Origin: Datnioides undecimradiatus
Taxonomy: Eukaryota > Chordata > Actinopteri > Lobotiformes > Datnioididae
Reading direction: 5' to 3'
Length of the DNA: 64,000 bases
Assembly: GCA_008933995.1 (NCBI GenBank)
Contig: WARS01000011.1
Location: 15,254,016 to 15,318,015 of the forward strand
Part shown: in pieces, positions 27,701 through 45,946 of the stretch
Layout: every line of letters begins with the position of its first letter
Position numbering within the stretch: position 1 is the first letter of the stretch
The notes under the pieces: generated by a model
What the model was told of the DNA's origin: nothing
Database searches by the model: none
Seen by the model: the letters and a program-made list of their open reading frames with translations, nothing else
Program-made: the position numbers and the translations under genes

Positions 27701-30700
27701 TTGTGACAAAGGGTGCAGCAGTTAATGACTTGTAAATCTGAATAAGCCCCGGGCAAGTCTTCTAACCAGCCCTTTTATGTCTTGTGGCGTATAGGTTTGC
27801 GATGAGTGAGAGTAACGTAGCAGATAGCGCCTGCTTACCTGCATGTGGTTGATTCAGAGACGAGAGGGAGCGACGCGCAGTCTTTTTTATCATTGCCATG
27901 CCTCTGGCCATCTTTACAGCAGTCCTCTATAGAGATCTGTTCCGGTCCTACAGACATTAAAAAAGGTATGGTTTTGCATTTGTGAACAGGTGGAAAGGTA
28001 AGGAATCTGTGCACATCCCATTTACTGAAGGACGTTTTCATATCTGGCATAATCTGATTTGGTGCAGTGAGTGTAACTGGATGCGTGGACCCCGACATGT
28101 AGTACTGCTCTAACACTTAAAACACCTGGCTGCACACACATAAGGCTGCACAAACTCACCCGCTACCCTTTTTGGGCTGTTCATGATGAGCAAAATATAT
28201 CAAATATCATAGTAATGTACACTGTCTAATATGTCTGACATGTTTTAGTTGATGACATAAGTTGTAATGATCACAATTTGATGTGTGGCCCAAAAGGAAA
28301 ATGATATTGCCATTGTCCTCTCAGACAAGTTACCTAAGGTTCTGTAAAAGATGGAAAAACAAAATTCTGGCAATTTAAACTGGCTGGAGGCAATTTTTTT
28401 TGCCAAAGACAATGAATGATGAATATGTTGTTGCAGACACAAGAGAGGCTTTTTGACTGGAGCGCAACCAACTCTGTGGTGATCTGGCTGTTTATGCACA
28501 TCGATTAGAGAGCGTGGAATGCCTCGACTCTGTAAACAATCAGCCGTCGCAATCACATCAAGTACATTCATTCGCCTGTGGTTTGTGTGATCTGCCAAAC
28601 GTGAAATAGCTTTGGCAGATCGGCCCCTTGGACTTTTTTTTTGCCTCAGGCTCGAACCAGGATGAGCGCGCCAAATTGTTATTAACAATAAGTCCCCCGA
28701 GGGGAAAAAAAGAGAAAACAAACTCACTGTGAAATAAATTTTGTTGATCCATTGTAATAGAATACGGGTTGTTGCTGGTTAGTGACTGAACGCTCTGAAT
28801 CCTAGGGAATGGTGATTGTGAAATGCGCTGAACAAATCCATCTGTGTGAGACGCGGCGTCTTGCCGTGAGAAGTCTGGCAAGGATCAGCAACTTGAGATA
28901 ATAAGTTAGATTAGGTAGGGAGGACAAGTGTCTGGAATAGTAGTCCTCGGTTTTATAGATTTTCTGCTTTCTCCCCGAGGGCCGGGAGGAATTTTATTAT
29001 AACCATTAAATCAGAAGATGAGGCACAAGCAGGAATAGTCATCATCACAAACAGGTTTCTGCATTGATAAACTTTGTAACAACACAACTGAGCACTCAAA
29101 CTCACAAATTCTTAGTCATCTAACCAGTACCGCATGCCTTTTCAAGTACGTGCAAGATAGAACAATGACGAAAACTAACATATGTGTTTCTTCTGAAAAA
29201 TATGAGTAACTTCTTCAGAATTAAAACATCGTGACCGTTACTACTACACGGAGGATGATTAACCTGGCAGAAAGGAGTGAATACGGACAGAGGATTTATG
29301 ACTAGGCAGCCGCATTAGCTGACTCACGACTGACTTCTGGAAGTCTGGCACATCCCAGAATCCTCAGGCCAATAAACCTTGTAGCAGCTGGATGAAATGA
29401 GATGGCATTTTAAAAGCTTTTCACATGGGCCTACCAAGAGGGCCCTCTCAGCCTCTGCTTCACTATCTCTGAATGTTAAAGACCTCTATCCACCGGCGAA
29501 GTAACACTAGGATGTTCCAGTGTGCAGATAAAATATTATTCTCACAGAACTATGATAATATGGATGGAAAAGAGTGCAATGAATGCCTCATTAAAAGGTG
29601 TTAATGACCAAAAGTCCAGTCCCCTCATAGAGCAGCTCTCCAAACTTTGTATGAGTTGTCCAAGTTTTCTCATTTTGACCCTTACCAGTAATTGTCATCC
29701 TCTTGCCAAAACACCCAATTTGTACTGAAACTGGAAAGGCATCCAACGAGCACCTTTCCAGATTCCACACTAAGTAAATAATAAGAGATCTCAAAATAGT
29801 TCTCTCCATGGGCGCAGTAGTGTATGACAGGAATTGCTGGTTTGTTCTGCAGATTTCTTGCCACAGTAGCTCCCTGCTGATAACTAACCCTAACCCACTA
29901 GGCATCGCTGAGTCATTCCAGAGGCACCACTGTCTGCTGCTCTGCAAACCTAAATTGAAAGAGCAGAAGTGCCTTAAACTTAACTCCGTGGTGCTGTTTT
30001 ATCAAAACGAGGCAAACCAGGCTAGAAGCAGTCTGCTCCGGTCTTCTGTCTCTGATGCATTGTCTGTCTGGAGAGGGCTGATTTCCATCTTGGATGGCGG
30101 TGATGGTTGAGAGGGCCGTTCTTTCTTGGCAAAAGCAGCACATGGCTTGCCTGCGTCTAGACGCCTCATGTAAACAAGGCTTAATGAGCCCAGTGGTGGA
30201 GCTCCGCCCAGACAGAGTAGTTGGCCTGAGCCAGACATCACAACAGCAGTGTGCATCTCTTTCACAGTCTGCACTCAGGGCTTTGTTTTTGGAAGTTTCT
30301 GTCAGTGTTAGTGAAACAAAAAGGCTGTTACCACGTGAGGAAGATGTTTTTACGTGTCTAACTGTATAGCTCTGTCTGTGTTAAATATAAAAACCGTATT
30401 ATTATATTCTCTTATTTGACAGGTCTTCACATGACACACGTGGGTACTTAGTCAAGCTGATGACTGAGTGAATTTTACCCCAGTCTGACCTGTGACACAG
30501 CAAAAGTGGCCCCCTAGAAACTGTGAAAATTGCCCCATGTGTGACCAGGGGACCATCGGCATGGTGATATGGCTCTTCCCACACCTGGGTGACCCTGCTG
30601 TGGGGGCTCAAGTGTAAATCACACCCCCCCCCCATGTCTGGATCATCCTGTCCTGGTGAGCCAAGTGGTCGTGCTGACATAGCATCACAGCATATCAAGG

Positions 30701-31413
30701 CACTTGGCCTTTGACTTGCAGGGCAGAGAGTTAGAAACCAGGGCAGCGAGAGCTCTTACTTACACCCAAACTGCATTTTAACACATTTCGTGTGACATCT
30801 GTAACTTTGCACATCCAACTGAATCGAAGCTTTGGCATAAACAAAATATATTGTATGAAACAGAGAGTTCAAATACACAGCTTAGTTTTTGATTCGATAT
30901 TTTCAAGTGACATTAACTGGAAGTTTATAGCTGCAAGAATTATTTAGCATTTACATAACACTCAAAGTCGTTACCAACACTGTAAATAAAAGGATAACAA
31001 TGAAAACAGTGATAAAGAAAATAGCATTGAATCATTCAAACGCAGTAATGTGCAGTATGTAACCATATTCTGCTTCATTTCAAGGCAGATCTGCAACACT
31101 TTGAAGCACCCAGCTGTGCAAACTGCGCTTTTATCACATGCCCCAACTAGTCCTATGACAAATTCATCACCTCCCCGAGTCTCACTCCTTGCCTATTATC
31201 CGTTTGATCCTTACTGTAAATGCCTTGACAAACGCATTTATGAAGTTATCCCGCAAAAAAAAAAAAAAAAAAATTCATATTCAAACAGATGAATAAAATA
31301 CTGCCATTCTTCGGCGAATGAAAAGTCTTGGTCGCTTCTTGCGGAAAAGGTAACTTACCTTGACCAAGGAGAACTCCGAACAGAGAGCAGAGCAGCACTA
31401 CACGCGGACCCAT
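4926..31413 (-). CDS. fbln1: Fibulin-1, complete gene with alternative C and D termini
   Basis: Secreted calcium-binding glycoprotein of the extracellular matrix and basement membranes. Isoform D joins, in transcript order: 31413-31359, 27947-27839, 26097-25968, 23787-23634, 22928-22866, 22760-22674, 22545-22408, 22314-22177, 21641-21498, 21408-21283, 21168-21043, 20510-20391, 20233-20102, 19991-19868, 14874-14729, 13764-13624, 5065-4926 (2073 nt, 690 aa). Isoform C replaces the last three exons with 19246-18865 (675 aa). Order: signal peptide (about 1-18), three anaphylatoxin-like modules rich in CC pairs (about 25-145), linker, nine EGF modules (about 171-548), mostly calcium-binding with D-I-D/N-E-C starts, then the fibulin C-terminal module. 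Human D and C are about 703 and 683 aa. The presence of the C-type terminal exon, and C-terminus VSEFWF, identify fibulin-1 rather than fibulin-2. All junctions keep frame. The promoter lies right of 31.4 kb; no clear TATA box was seen. Confidence 0.96.
11384..11405. repeat. (GT)n microsatellite
   Basis: GT dinucleotide run in the fbln1 last intron. Confidence 0.9.
12135..12245. repeat. Compound (CT)n ... (CT)n (CA)n microsatellite
   Basis: Two CT tracts (about 12135-12159 and 12197-12211) and a CA tract (about 12224-12245), all within 110 bases of almost pure pyrimidine on the plus strand. Confidence 0.9.
13624..13764 (-). CDS. fbln1: fbln1 exon 16D, isoform D module part 2
   Basis: Encodes EIVFLR, then [14 protein letters not shown], aligning with human FDIIKRYMDGMTVG. 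The middle segment is more divergent than the ends. Confidence 0.95.
14729..14874 (-). CDS. fbln1: fbln1 exon 15D, isoform D module part 1
   Basis: Encodes [10 protein letters not shown] and [11 protein letters not shown], very close to human isoform D ([21 protein letters not shown]). Acceptor attag, donor gtaggt; frame continues from exon 14. Confidence 0.95.
14875..18864 (-). other. fbln1: fbln1 sequence between the C exon and exon 15D
   Basis: Intronic for isoform D; its right part is 3' UTR for isoform C. No exon or other gene recognised. A GT-rich degenerate tract lies at 16.25-16.41 kb and a TA repeat at 18.7 kb. Confidence 0.6.
18685..18717. repeat. (TA)n microsatellite
   Basis: Pure TA run about 150 bases past the isoform C stop, probably in its 3' UTR. 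Confidence 0.92.
18865..19246 (-). CDS. fbln1: fbln1 exon 15C, isoform C terminal exon
   Basis: Encodes a single-exon C-terminal module opening RCERL, as in human isoform C, with [17 protein letters not shown] and AGNEGGFF at the matching positions. Stop TAA at 18867-18865. It lies upstream of the D exons, so use requires polyadenylation within the following 4 kb. Candidate ATTAAA hexamers on this strand lie near 18055 and 17928. Confidence 0.93.
19868..19991 (-). CDS. fbln1: fbln1 exon 14, EGF module 9 and isoform branch point
   Basis: DIDECVTG start and [10 protein letters not shown]. It ends in phase 2 (AC), which can be completed by either downstream choice: exon 15C or exon 15D. This is the last exon common to the isoforms. 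Confidence 0.95.
20102..20233 (-). CDS. fbln1: fbln1 exon 13, calcium-binding EGF module 8
   Basis: [18 protein letters not shown] matches human fibulin-1 exactly over that stretch; ends APNGRSCQ. Confidence 0.96.
20391..20510 (-). CDS. fbln1: fbln1 exon 12, calcium-binding EGF module 7
   Basis: DMNEC start, then [20 protein letters not shown], identical to human over that run. Confidence 0.96.
21043..21168 (-). CDS. fbln1: fbln1 exon 11, calcium-binding EGF module 6
   Basis: DINEC start, then [17 protein letters not shown], close to the human YPGRLCGHKCENTLGSY. Confidence 0.96.
21283..21408 (-). CDS. fbln1: fbln1 exon 10, calcium-binding EGF module 5
   Basis: DIDEC start with [16 protein letters not shown]. 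Aligns with the human module ending GISRMC (here SISRVC). Confidence 0.95.
21498..21641 (-). CDS. fbln1: fbln1 exon 9, calcium-binding EGF module 4
   Basis: DINEC start, [10 protein letters not shown], and [15 protein letters not shown], which is identical to the human stretch. Confidence 0.96.
22177..22314 (-). CDS. fbln1: fbln1 exon 8, calcium-binding EGF module 3
   Basis: DIDEC start, [10 protein letters not shown] and [10 protein letters not shown], matching human fibulin-1 ([10 protein letters not shown]). The acceptor is atpyical only in a short pyrimidine tract (ttacccag). Confidence 0.95.
22408..22545 (-). CDS. fbln1: fbln1 exon 7, calcium-binding EGF module 2
   Basis: Begins DINEC and carries [10 protein letters not shown] and CGTGYELT, nearly identical to the human module. 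Phase-1 boundaries on both sides, as is usual for cbEGF exons. Confidence 0.95.
22674..22760 (-). CDS. fbln1: fbln1 exon 6, EGF module 1
   Basis: Short EGF module with GKCAHHC, then CACFKGY and DGTSCE, matching the first, atypical fibulin-1 EGF. Contains an N-x-T glycosylation sequon (GNDT). Confidence 0.9.
22866..22928 (-). CDS. fbln1: fbln1 exon 5, variable linker
   Basis: A 63-nt exon encoding an acidic, poorly conserved linker between the anaphylatoxin and EGF regions, ending with the first Cys of EGF 1 (DQC). Supported by acceptor, donor and frame at both ends more than by similarity. Confidence 0.8.
23634..23787 (-). CDS. fbln1: fbln1 exon 4, third anaphylatoxin-like module
   Basis: Encodes [15 protein letters not shown] and RACC, matching the human CCHCCLLG...GYQCG...ACC array. 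A predicted N-glycosylation site (DNQT) follows. The gtgaat donor leaves phase 1, which is exactly what exon 5 requires. Confidence 0.92.
23788..25967 (-). other. fbln1: fbln1 intron 3
   Basis: No gene recognised. Contains a GT run (24771-24794) and a CA run (25756-25772). Confidence 0.55.
24771..24794. repeat. (GT)n microsatellite
   Basis: Pure GT run in fbln1 intron 3. Confidence 0.9.
25968..26097 (-). CDS. fbln1: fbln1 exon 3, second anaphylatoxin-like module
   Basis: Encodes VQEQCC, then a GI-x-MA segment that matches the human GISLA position, and a CET ending. The donor is gtgtgt, embedded in a CA-rich (minus-strand TG) tract, so the splice site borders a simple repeat. Confidence 0.92.
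26098..27838 (-). other. fbln1: fbln1 intron 2
   Basis: No gene recognised. A polypyrimidine/polypurine-biased stretch occupies about 27.1-27.37 kb, which produces spurious Arg/Gly/Glu-rich frames on the minus strand. Confidence 0.55.
27839..27947 (-). CDS. fbln1: fbln1 exon 2, first anaphylatoxin-like module
   Basis: Encodes a cysteine-rich module with the DCCKDG and KKDC patterns of the first fibulin-1 anaphylatoxin repeat. Acceptor ctgtag, donor gtaagc. The C-terminal Arg codon is split with exon 3. Confidence 0.92.
27948..31358 (-). other. fbln1: fbln1 intron 1, 3.4 kb
   Basis: No nested gene recognised. It holds a 15-bp palindrome of two SOX-like half-sites at 28675-28689 and an A-run near 31257-31273. 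As the first intron of a matrix gene it is a reasonable place for enhancers, but none can be proved. Confidence 0.55.
31359..31413 (-). CDS. fbln1: fbln1 exon 1, start and signal peptide
   Basis: ATG at 31413-31411 opens [18 protein letters not shown], a short basic n-region followed by a hydrophobic core, typical of a secretory signal. The donor is gtaagt-like and leaves phase 1 (G|GA completes Gly with exon 2). It is the only ATG that leads into the fibulin frame. Confidence 0.9.
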
Positions 31414-32578
31414 TGAGTGGAGTGAGATCCTACTGAAAAACTATGGAGAAAAAAAAAAGTGTCCGAGAGCTTCGAGCTGCGGGTTATTCTGCAGGTTGCG
31501 TGAATAAACCGCAGTGCTCCTTTAAAACAAGAAAGACCGAGTCGGAGGATGTGATGGAGCTGAGTGAGTCGCAGTTGCAGCCGGACTGGAGGTATGAGCG
31601 TCTAATTATGGCACTGTGAGGGGCGGGCTGGGGCCACAGACACCGACTTATTGTTAATCAAATCTTTTTCTTTTTCTTTTTTTTTTTTTTTTGGGTTCCA
31701 GTATAAACTCAAAATGAACCTCATTATTGGCGAGCTCATTTACAGTTTATTACAAAGAAAAATATAATCTGACTATTGGTACTACACTCAACACTGAGTT
31801 TAATACATTCCTACACTCTGTCAGGAATGTTTATATAAAACGTTTACGCTTCTGAAATATTTTATATTATTGATACATCTTATGTGTGTTGGAAGGTAGA
31901 AGACCTGAAATACTACCTTGGCCAATGTGGGCTGCCATATTTTTTATTGCCTACAGGAGGAATTGCAAGTGTCTTCAGGCTACTGTGCTGCAAGGTATGC
32001 ATGCACACATGGAAATTGTCTTCCCATCAATGGCAAAGCAGACTTTTTCTGTCTGTGACTAATGACTGTGCTGATTACTCAACATCTGGATCTGGTTTTG
32101 GGGTATTTTAAAAATCTGTTGTGGCTCTGTCCAGACTGTAAGCCTTGTAACCTTTTGGATATCTCGGTTGGAGGAAATAGGGGAAATCAAAAAATAAATA
32201 CTTTCACTGCCACTGTCTGCAAATAACTGCATTTATTCGACGTTGCCTTTAAGTGTGCTGCAGGTTTCCTAGATGTGTGCTATTGCATCTCACCTTATAT
32301 TTTAATCCCTATTGCTACTGTATCTACACAGTGGTATTAAAGGTCCCTGTAGACCCACAACTGGGCATATTTTTCTGTTTAGTTGCTAAAATTCACAGCT
32401 GCAGCAAAGAAAATGAGGCATTTTCCCTCAAAGTTAATGAATTAAAGCTTTTGTAACGGTGCCACAGATGTGGGCTCTCCGTCAGCCAAAGCCAAAATGA
32501 TCATGATCTGGGTCTGGGTCTGATCTGGGTATAAACAAGCCACACTCACGCACACACACAGACACAGACACATGCATG

Positions 32579-32602
32579 CACACACACACACACACACACA
32601 CA
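32579..32602. repeat. (CA)n microsatellite
   Basis: Pure CA run, preceded by imperfect CA-rich sequence from about 32540. Confidence 0.9.
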
Positions 32603-35128
32603 AGTCTACCAGAGCTGGCAAGAAGTGGAGAAATAATTGCTAGACTGCATTATAAACATTTTGTACCAACTAAGGCCCTCTGCAAATTCAATCAGTCTAC
32701 TGACTCTGGGCATGGTGACAAGAGAGAGGTTAAATGATCGTCTAATCAGAGCCATATGTCTCCACCACCAGTCTAGCCAGTCTAGAAACATCACCAAGGA
32801 ATTGATATCAGGACACCACAGGCATACAGGAAAGCCCGCAAGTATACGGCAGTTATAAATGGCTAACTGCACTGTTTAAGTGTGGTGTGTGACAAGTCTT
32901 GTCTCAATCCCTGTGCTCTTCAGTCCACCACAGCTTTCTGTTCACAATCATTCTGTAAGACCAACATTTTAACCGACCAGATCAGTGTTTTGAATGTTTT
33001 GGCCCATTGAAATGCAAAATATACACACATGTGTGAATGGAACTTGATGCAATTCATCTTCCTTATTTAGAAAATACAACTGTCTTTTTCAATATCGGTA
33101 CCCATAACTCATTTTTTTCTAATGATGTCACCGTGCTGAGAACTTTCTAGTGAAGGTAATCCATCACCATGAATAACATGTCTTTTACATTTATCTCCTA
33201 TTTTGTGGTTGCACATACTATTTTCTGCCACACTACAGCGCTGCAATTTGACACTGACCACAACAAAACAATAGCAAATGTGGCCTTTATTGAGATGGAT
33301 TACCTAACTTCAGCAATAGTTGATATAAATATCTTAGCAAAACGAATGTTAGCCTGCCTAGTATGAGAAACAATCCTTAAAACCAAAGACACCACAGCAT
33401 ATCTTGAAATATAATGAAAAGACACTTCCATGGTCCCAAGAACATATTTAAACTGCGCATTATGACCTGCAGGTTAAGATCGGCGACTATTGCAGCATAT
33501 ATGTGGTTGCTGGAGACATCTATCATCAGCTATGTGGCAACCCCCTTTGTAATGTAACAGTTGTCACAACAAAGAGCCCCTTTATTGCAGACCTGTCTTT
33601 AATCTTATCTTAGCTTAGTGTAATGTAGAAAACAGATAGCAGGCCTGTGGAGACCGTATAGCCCCAGGAATGAAGATTGGCCAAAATGAGAGCTGGACCA
33701 GAACCCTGCTCCAAGTCTGGTTGCCCAGAGACAGTGATCAGCAGAGGTCAACTTCTAATGCCCATTAGCTTTCCAGAAACTTCCAACCCCTTCTCTCCAC
33801 CTCCGTACATTTCTACATTTTGGGCCTTAATAAGACCCAGCGGCTTGAATTGACCCCCTAACTCATAGGTGGAGGAAATTGGATTGGCCGAGGTCACATT
33901 CAAACAGTGTTAATCTTGTTGTTGGGGGGTGCAGTACAGTTCCTTTGAAGCTCAACAAAGCTTGTCTTGCCACGTCTGTGTCAATCAGCAGAGGGCCACT
34001 AACACAGCCAGGCAGTCAGGGGGCTGCCCTGTAGGACCCGAAGGACTCGTTCACTGTTAGTCAGCACAACTCTAGTAACTTGTTAAAGGAGAAAGTGGCT
34101 TCGCTTAACTGCAGAGTGTGAAGTGTAATGAGGGTTATGTTACTTTTAGTATTATCTTTAAGCAGGACATTAATAGACTCCATTAACTTTAAGTTATAGG
34201 GTGAAGGAGGTGTATGACATATCGTGTTTTATTGAATCCTGTAAACACCTGCAGGTTGACTTGCATGCAAGCAGGTTTATGGCTACAATAAATGTTCTGG
34301 CTCTTAGATATTATAAGAAAACAGTTCATAATGGTGACTTCGTAGAGGAAATGTTACTGAATAAAAAGTCTATTAGAAAAAATAGTCACATTAACATTTG
34401 CACTGTGCTTAGCTCTTTACCATAAATTATATTTAAATAAACATAAATAAATCAACACATACATGAATAAATACAATAAGTCATAACATCTAACTTTACA
34501 ACATTAAATATGTGGTTTTGCACAATGTTAGAAATGCCTGAAATATCTGGTAATGATGTGTGACAGTGGAGCATCTTAAACAGTCTGTGGTTTTATCAAA
34601 CAGCTTTGATTCCTTTGATGTCTTCATTTAACTGGCCTACGGGGGCTCGTAACATATCTTATTCCATATCAGATAGACCACAAACTTCAAAGCTCATGAT
34701 TATCATCCTTCCTCTGATCACCGCTATATTTACACACAGAGAGCTAAACAGGATGAACACACACCAGACCTGATCAGACCCTCTATTAGCACGGGGTTGA
34801 AGAGCCAACATATCTACTGTAGGCAGACTTATCACTTTGGTAAGAGCGAAATGATAACTTTCCGAGACAACTGACCCAAAACAAAAGATAATAGCCTGTT
34901 AACCATACCCTGTGAACACCTACGACCTGCATGTATCTTAGTCTTAGTCTTCAAGCTTTAGTCAGTGACAGAAGCTGTGGAGATTCAGAGAAAATGTCCA
35001 GAAAATCAAATAATTTGGTACCCTTAATCACTTAGCATATAAATCATTTTTGGTGACCTGAAGGTAACTGTGTATATTATTATAAATGTTTGTGTCACAC
35101 CAAATATTAACTGGCACTGGTAGTCTAG

Positions 35129-35177
35129 TCTGAACACATCTGAACATCTGAACATCTGACATCTAACATCTGAACAG
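35129..35177. repeat. trim24: Short imperfect tandem repeat (CTGAACAT unit) in trim24 3' UTR
   Basis: About five imperfect 7-9 bp copies (CTGAACAT, CTGACAT, CTAACAT, CTGAACAG) starting 20 bases past the trim24 stop. Confidence 0.8.
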
Positions 35178-35196
35178 TTAAAAAGGATTTGTGCTT

Positions 35197-44843
<9,647 letters not shown>

Positions 44844-45772
44844 TTGCTGCACTTTTTTTAATTGCTGTGATGCTACCTCTGTGTTCACAAGATGTACCCA
44901 CACAGGTGAGCAGAGCAGGCACGAGAGTCAGTTTCCCAAAAACAGCATCCTCTCACACCTGCATTTCCCTCTTTACTCTCAACCTGTTTCAAGCGCAGCG
45001 CGGTTGATTTATCAATACGTTATCTTTTCTCAGAAAGACAATACATCGAACAGAGCGCAAACCTGTGGCACAAAAGATACAACACAATACCTCTGCGTGA
45101 AGGTCTCGCACGCTCGCGTGCCGCAGATGTTGCTCGAACTGCACCGCACGCGCTCGTTGCAGCACGAGAGGGGTGGGGTCAAACAGCGCGCGCTCTGATG
45201 AGAGACGGTGATTGAGGACAAACTCCGCTGGTCAAAGGTTTATGTTTATTACTATGAATAAACATGAAATGTTGCAAGTTTGTGGTTGCTAAGCGGTTAT
45301 GGGGTTGTTTATCTCACGTTTGTTTGTTTGTTCATTGCGTTTTTTGTTTTATGTTTTTTTTGGGGGGGGGGGGGGCTTTATATATCTGACCAAAAACCGC
45401 TGTTAGTATCTGTCCAGAAACAATTTTACACTAAACACTATGATTTGATAAATTTTAATATTTTGATCCACACTCAATTTTTCATTCATATATTTGTTCA
45501 TTGTTTATCTTTTGTGTGATTTCAGTTGTTTTGGTACTACTTTTAATCATGCAGCTGTACACTCTTCCTGTGTGTTCTATGTAAATATTTACATGAGATT
45601 GTGAAACAGGGGGCAACATTCAGCATACCATGGAATAAACTCTTTGATTTTCATGTGGGAAACAAGCTGTTCACTGTACTTTCTTTATCATTGTACCCCA
45701 CTTTGGGTGTGACTTTGCAGATACTCTCAGTAAGGAGCCAGTGACACAAGTGCATGGACGTTAAAGTGCCAG

Positions 45773-45785
45773 GGTTCAAGGTTCC
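45773..45785 (+). promoter_or_regulatory. akr1d1: Candidate DR1 nuclear-receptor site upstream of akr1d1
   Basis: GGTTCA-A-GGTTCC, a direct repeat of two AGGTCA-like half-sites spaced by one base, the layout bound by HNF4 and RXR partners. Inference from motif only. Confidence 0.35.
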
Positions 45786-45786
45786 A

Positions 45787-45805
45787 GGTTATTTAATAAA
45801 TAACC
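45787..45805 (+). promoter_or_regulatory. akr1d1: 19-bp perfect palindrome, TATA-like, upstream of akr1d1
   Basis: GGTTATTTAATAAATAACC: 9-bp arms around a single A, 48 bases before the ATG. The AT-rich core could act as a TATA element, and the GTTA...TAAC ends resemble a widened HNF1 site. Which of these holds cannot be told from sequence. Confidence 0.45.
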
Positions 45806-45853
45806 CATTAGACCGACAAAGGAGCAGCTGGATTTATTTGCATTTTCACACAC

Positions 45854-45946
45854 ATGAATCTGACTGCAGAGAGCCACAGGATCCCTCTCAGTGATGGGAA
45901 CCATATTCCACTGCTGGGATTGGGCACCTACGGAGACCCTCGAACG
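45854..45946 (+). CDS. akr1d1: akr1d1 exon 1
   Basis: 31 codons from the [13 protein letters not shown] as in human. Donor gtgaga, phase 0. Confidence 0.95.

Larger units (their letters stand above)
31620..35196. other. Intergenic region between fbln1 start and trim24 end
   Basis: Both flanking genes are on the minus strand, so this holds the fbln1 upstream region (left) and the trim24 3' UTR (right). A T-run lies near 31675-31692 and a CA repeat near 32.59 kb. A possible weak transposase-like frame lies at 32637-32858. The first AATAAA on the trim24 strand past its stop that I can see is at 34233-34228. Confidence 0.5.
44844..45853. promoter_or_regulatory. Divergent promoter region between trim24 and akr1d1
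   Basis: The two start codons face away from each other across 1010 bp. The trim24-proximal part, about 44990-45210, is rich in CpG (for example GCGCAGCGCGG, CGCACGCTCGCGTGCCG), as expected of a broadly expressed promoter. The akr1d1-proximal part is AT-rich with a palindrome at 45787-45805. A 14-base G run is at 45362-45375. Confidence 0.6.

Noticed and set aside
28245-28727. 160-codon open frame on the minus strand inside fbln1 intron 1
   Set aside because: No recognisable domain, no splice context, and low-complexity local composition; taken as chance.
4926-31413. Fibulin-2 as the identity of the left gene
   Set aside because: The C-type terminal exon and close matches to fibulin-1 EGF modules (for example [15 protein letters not shown]) identify fibulin-1; no large fibulin-2-type N-terminal Cys-free domain is present.
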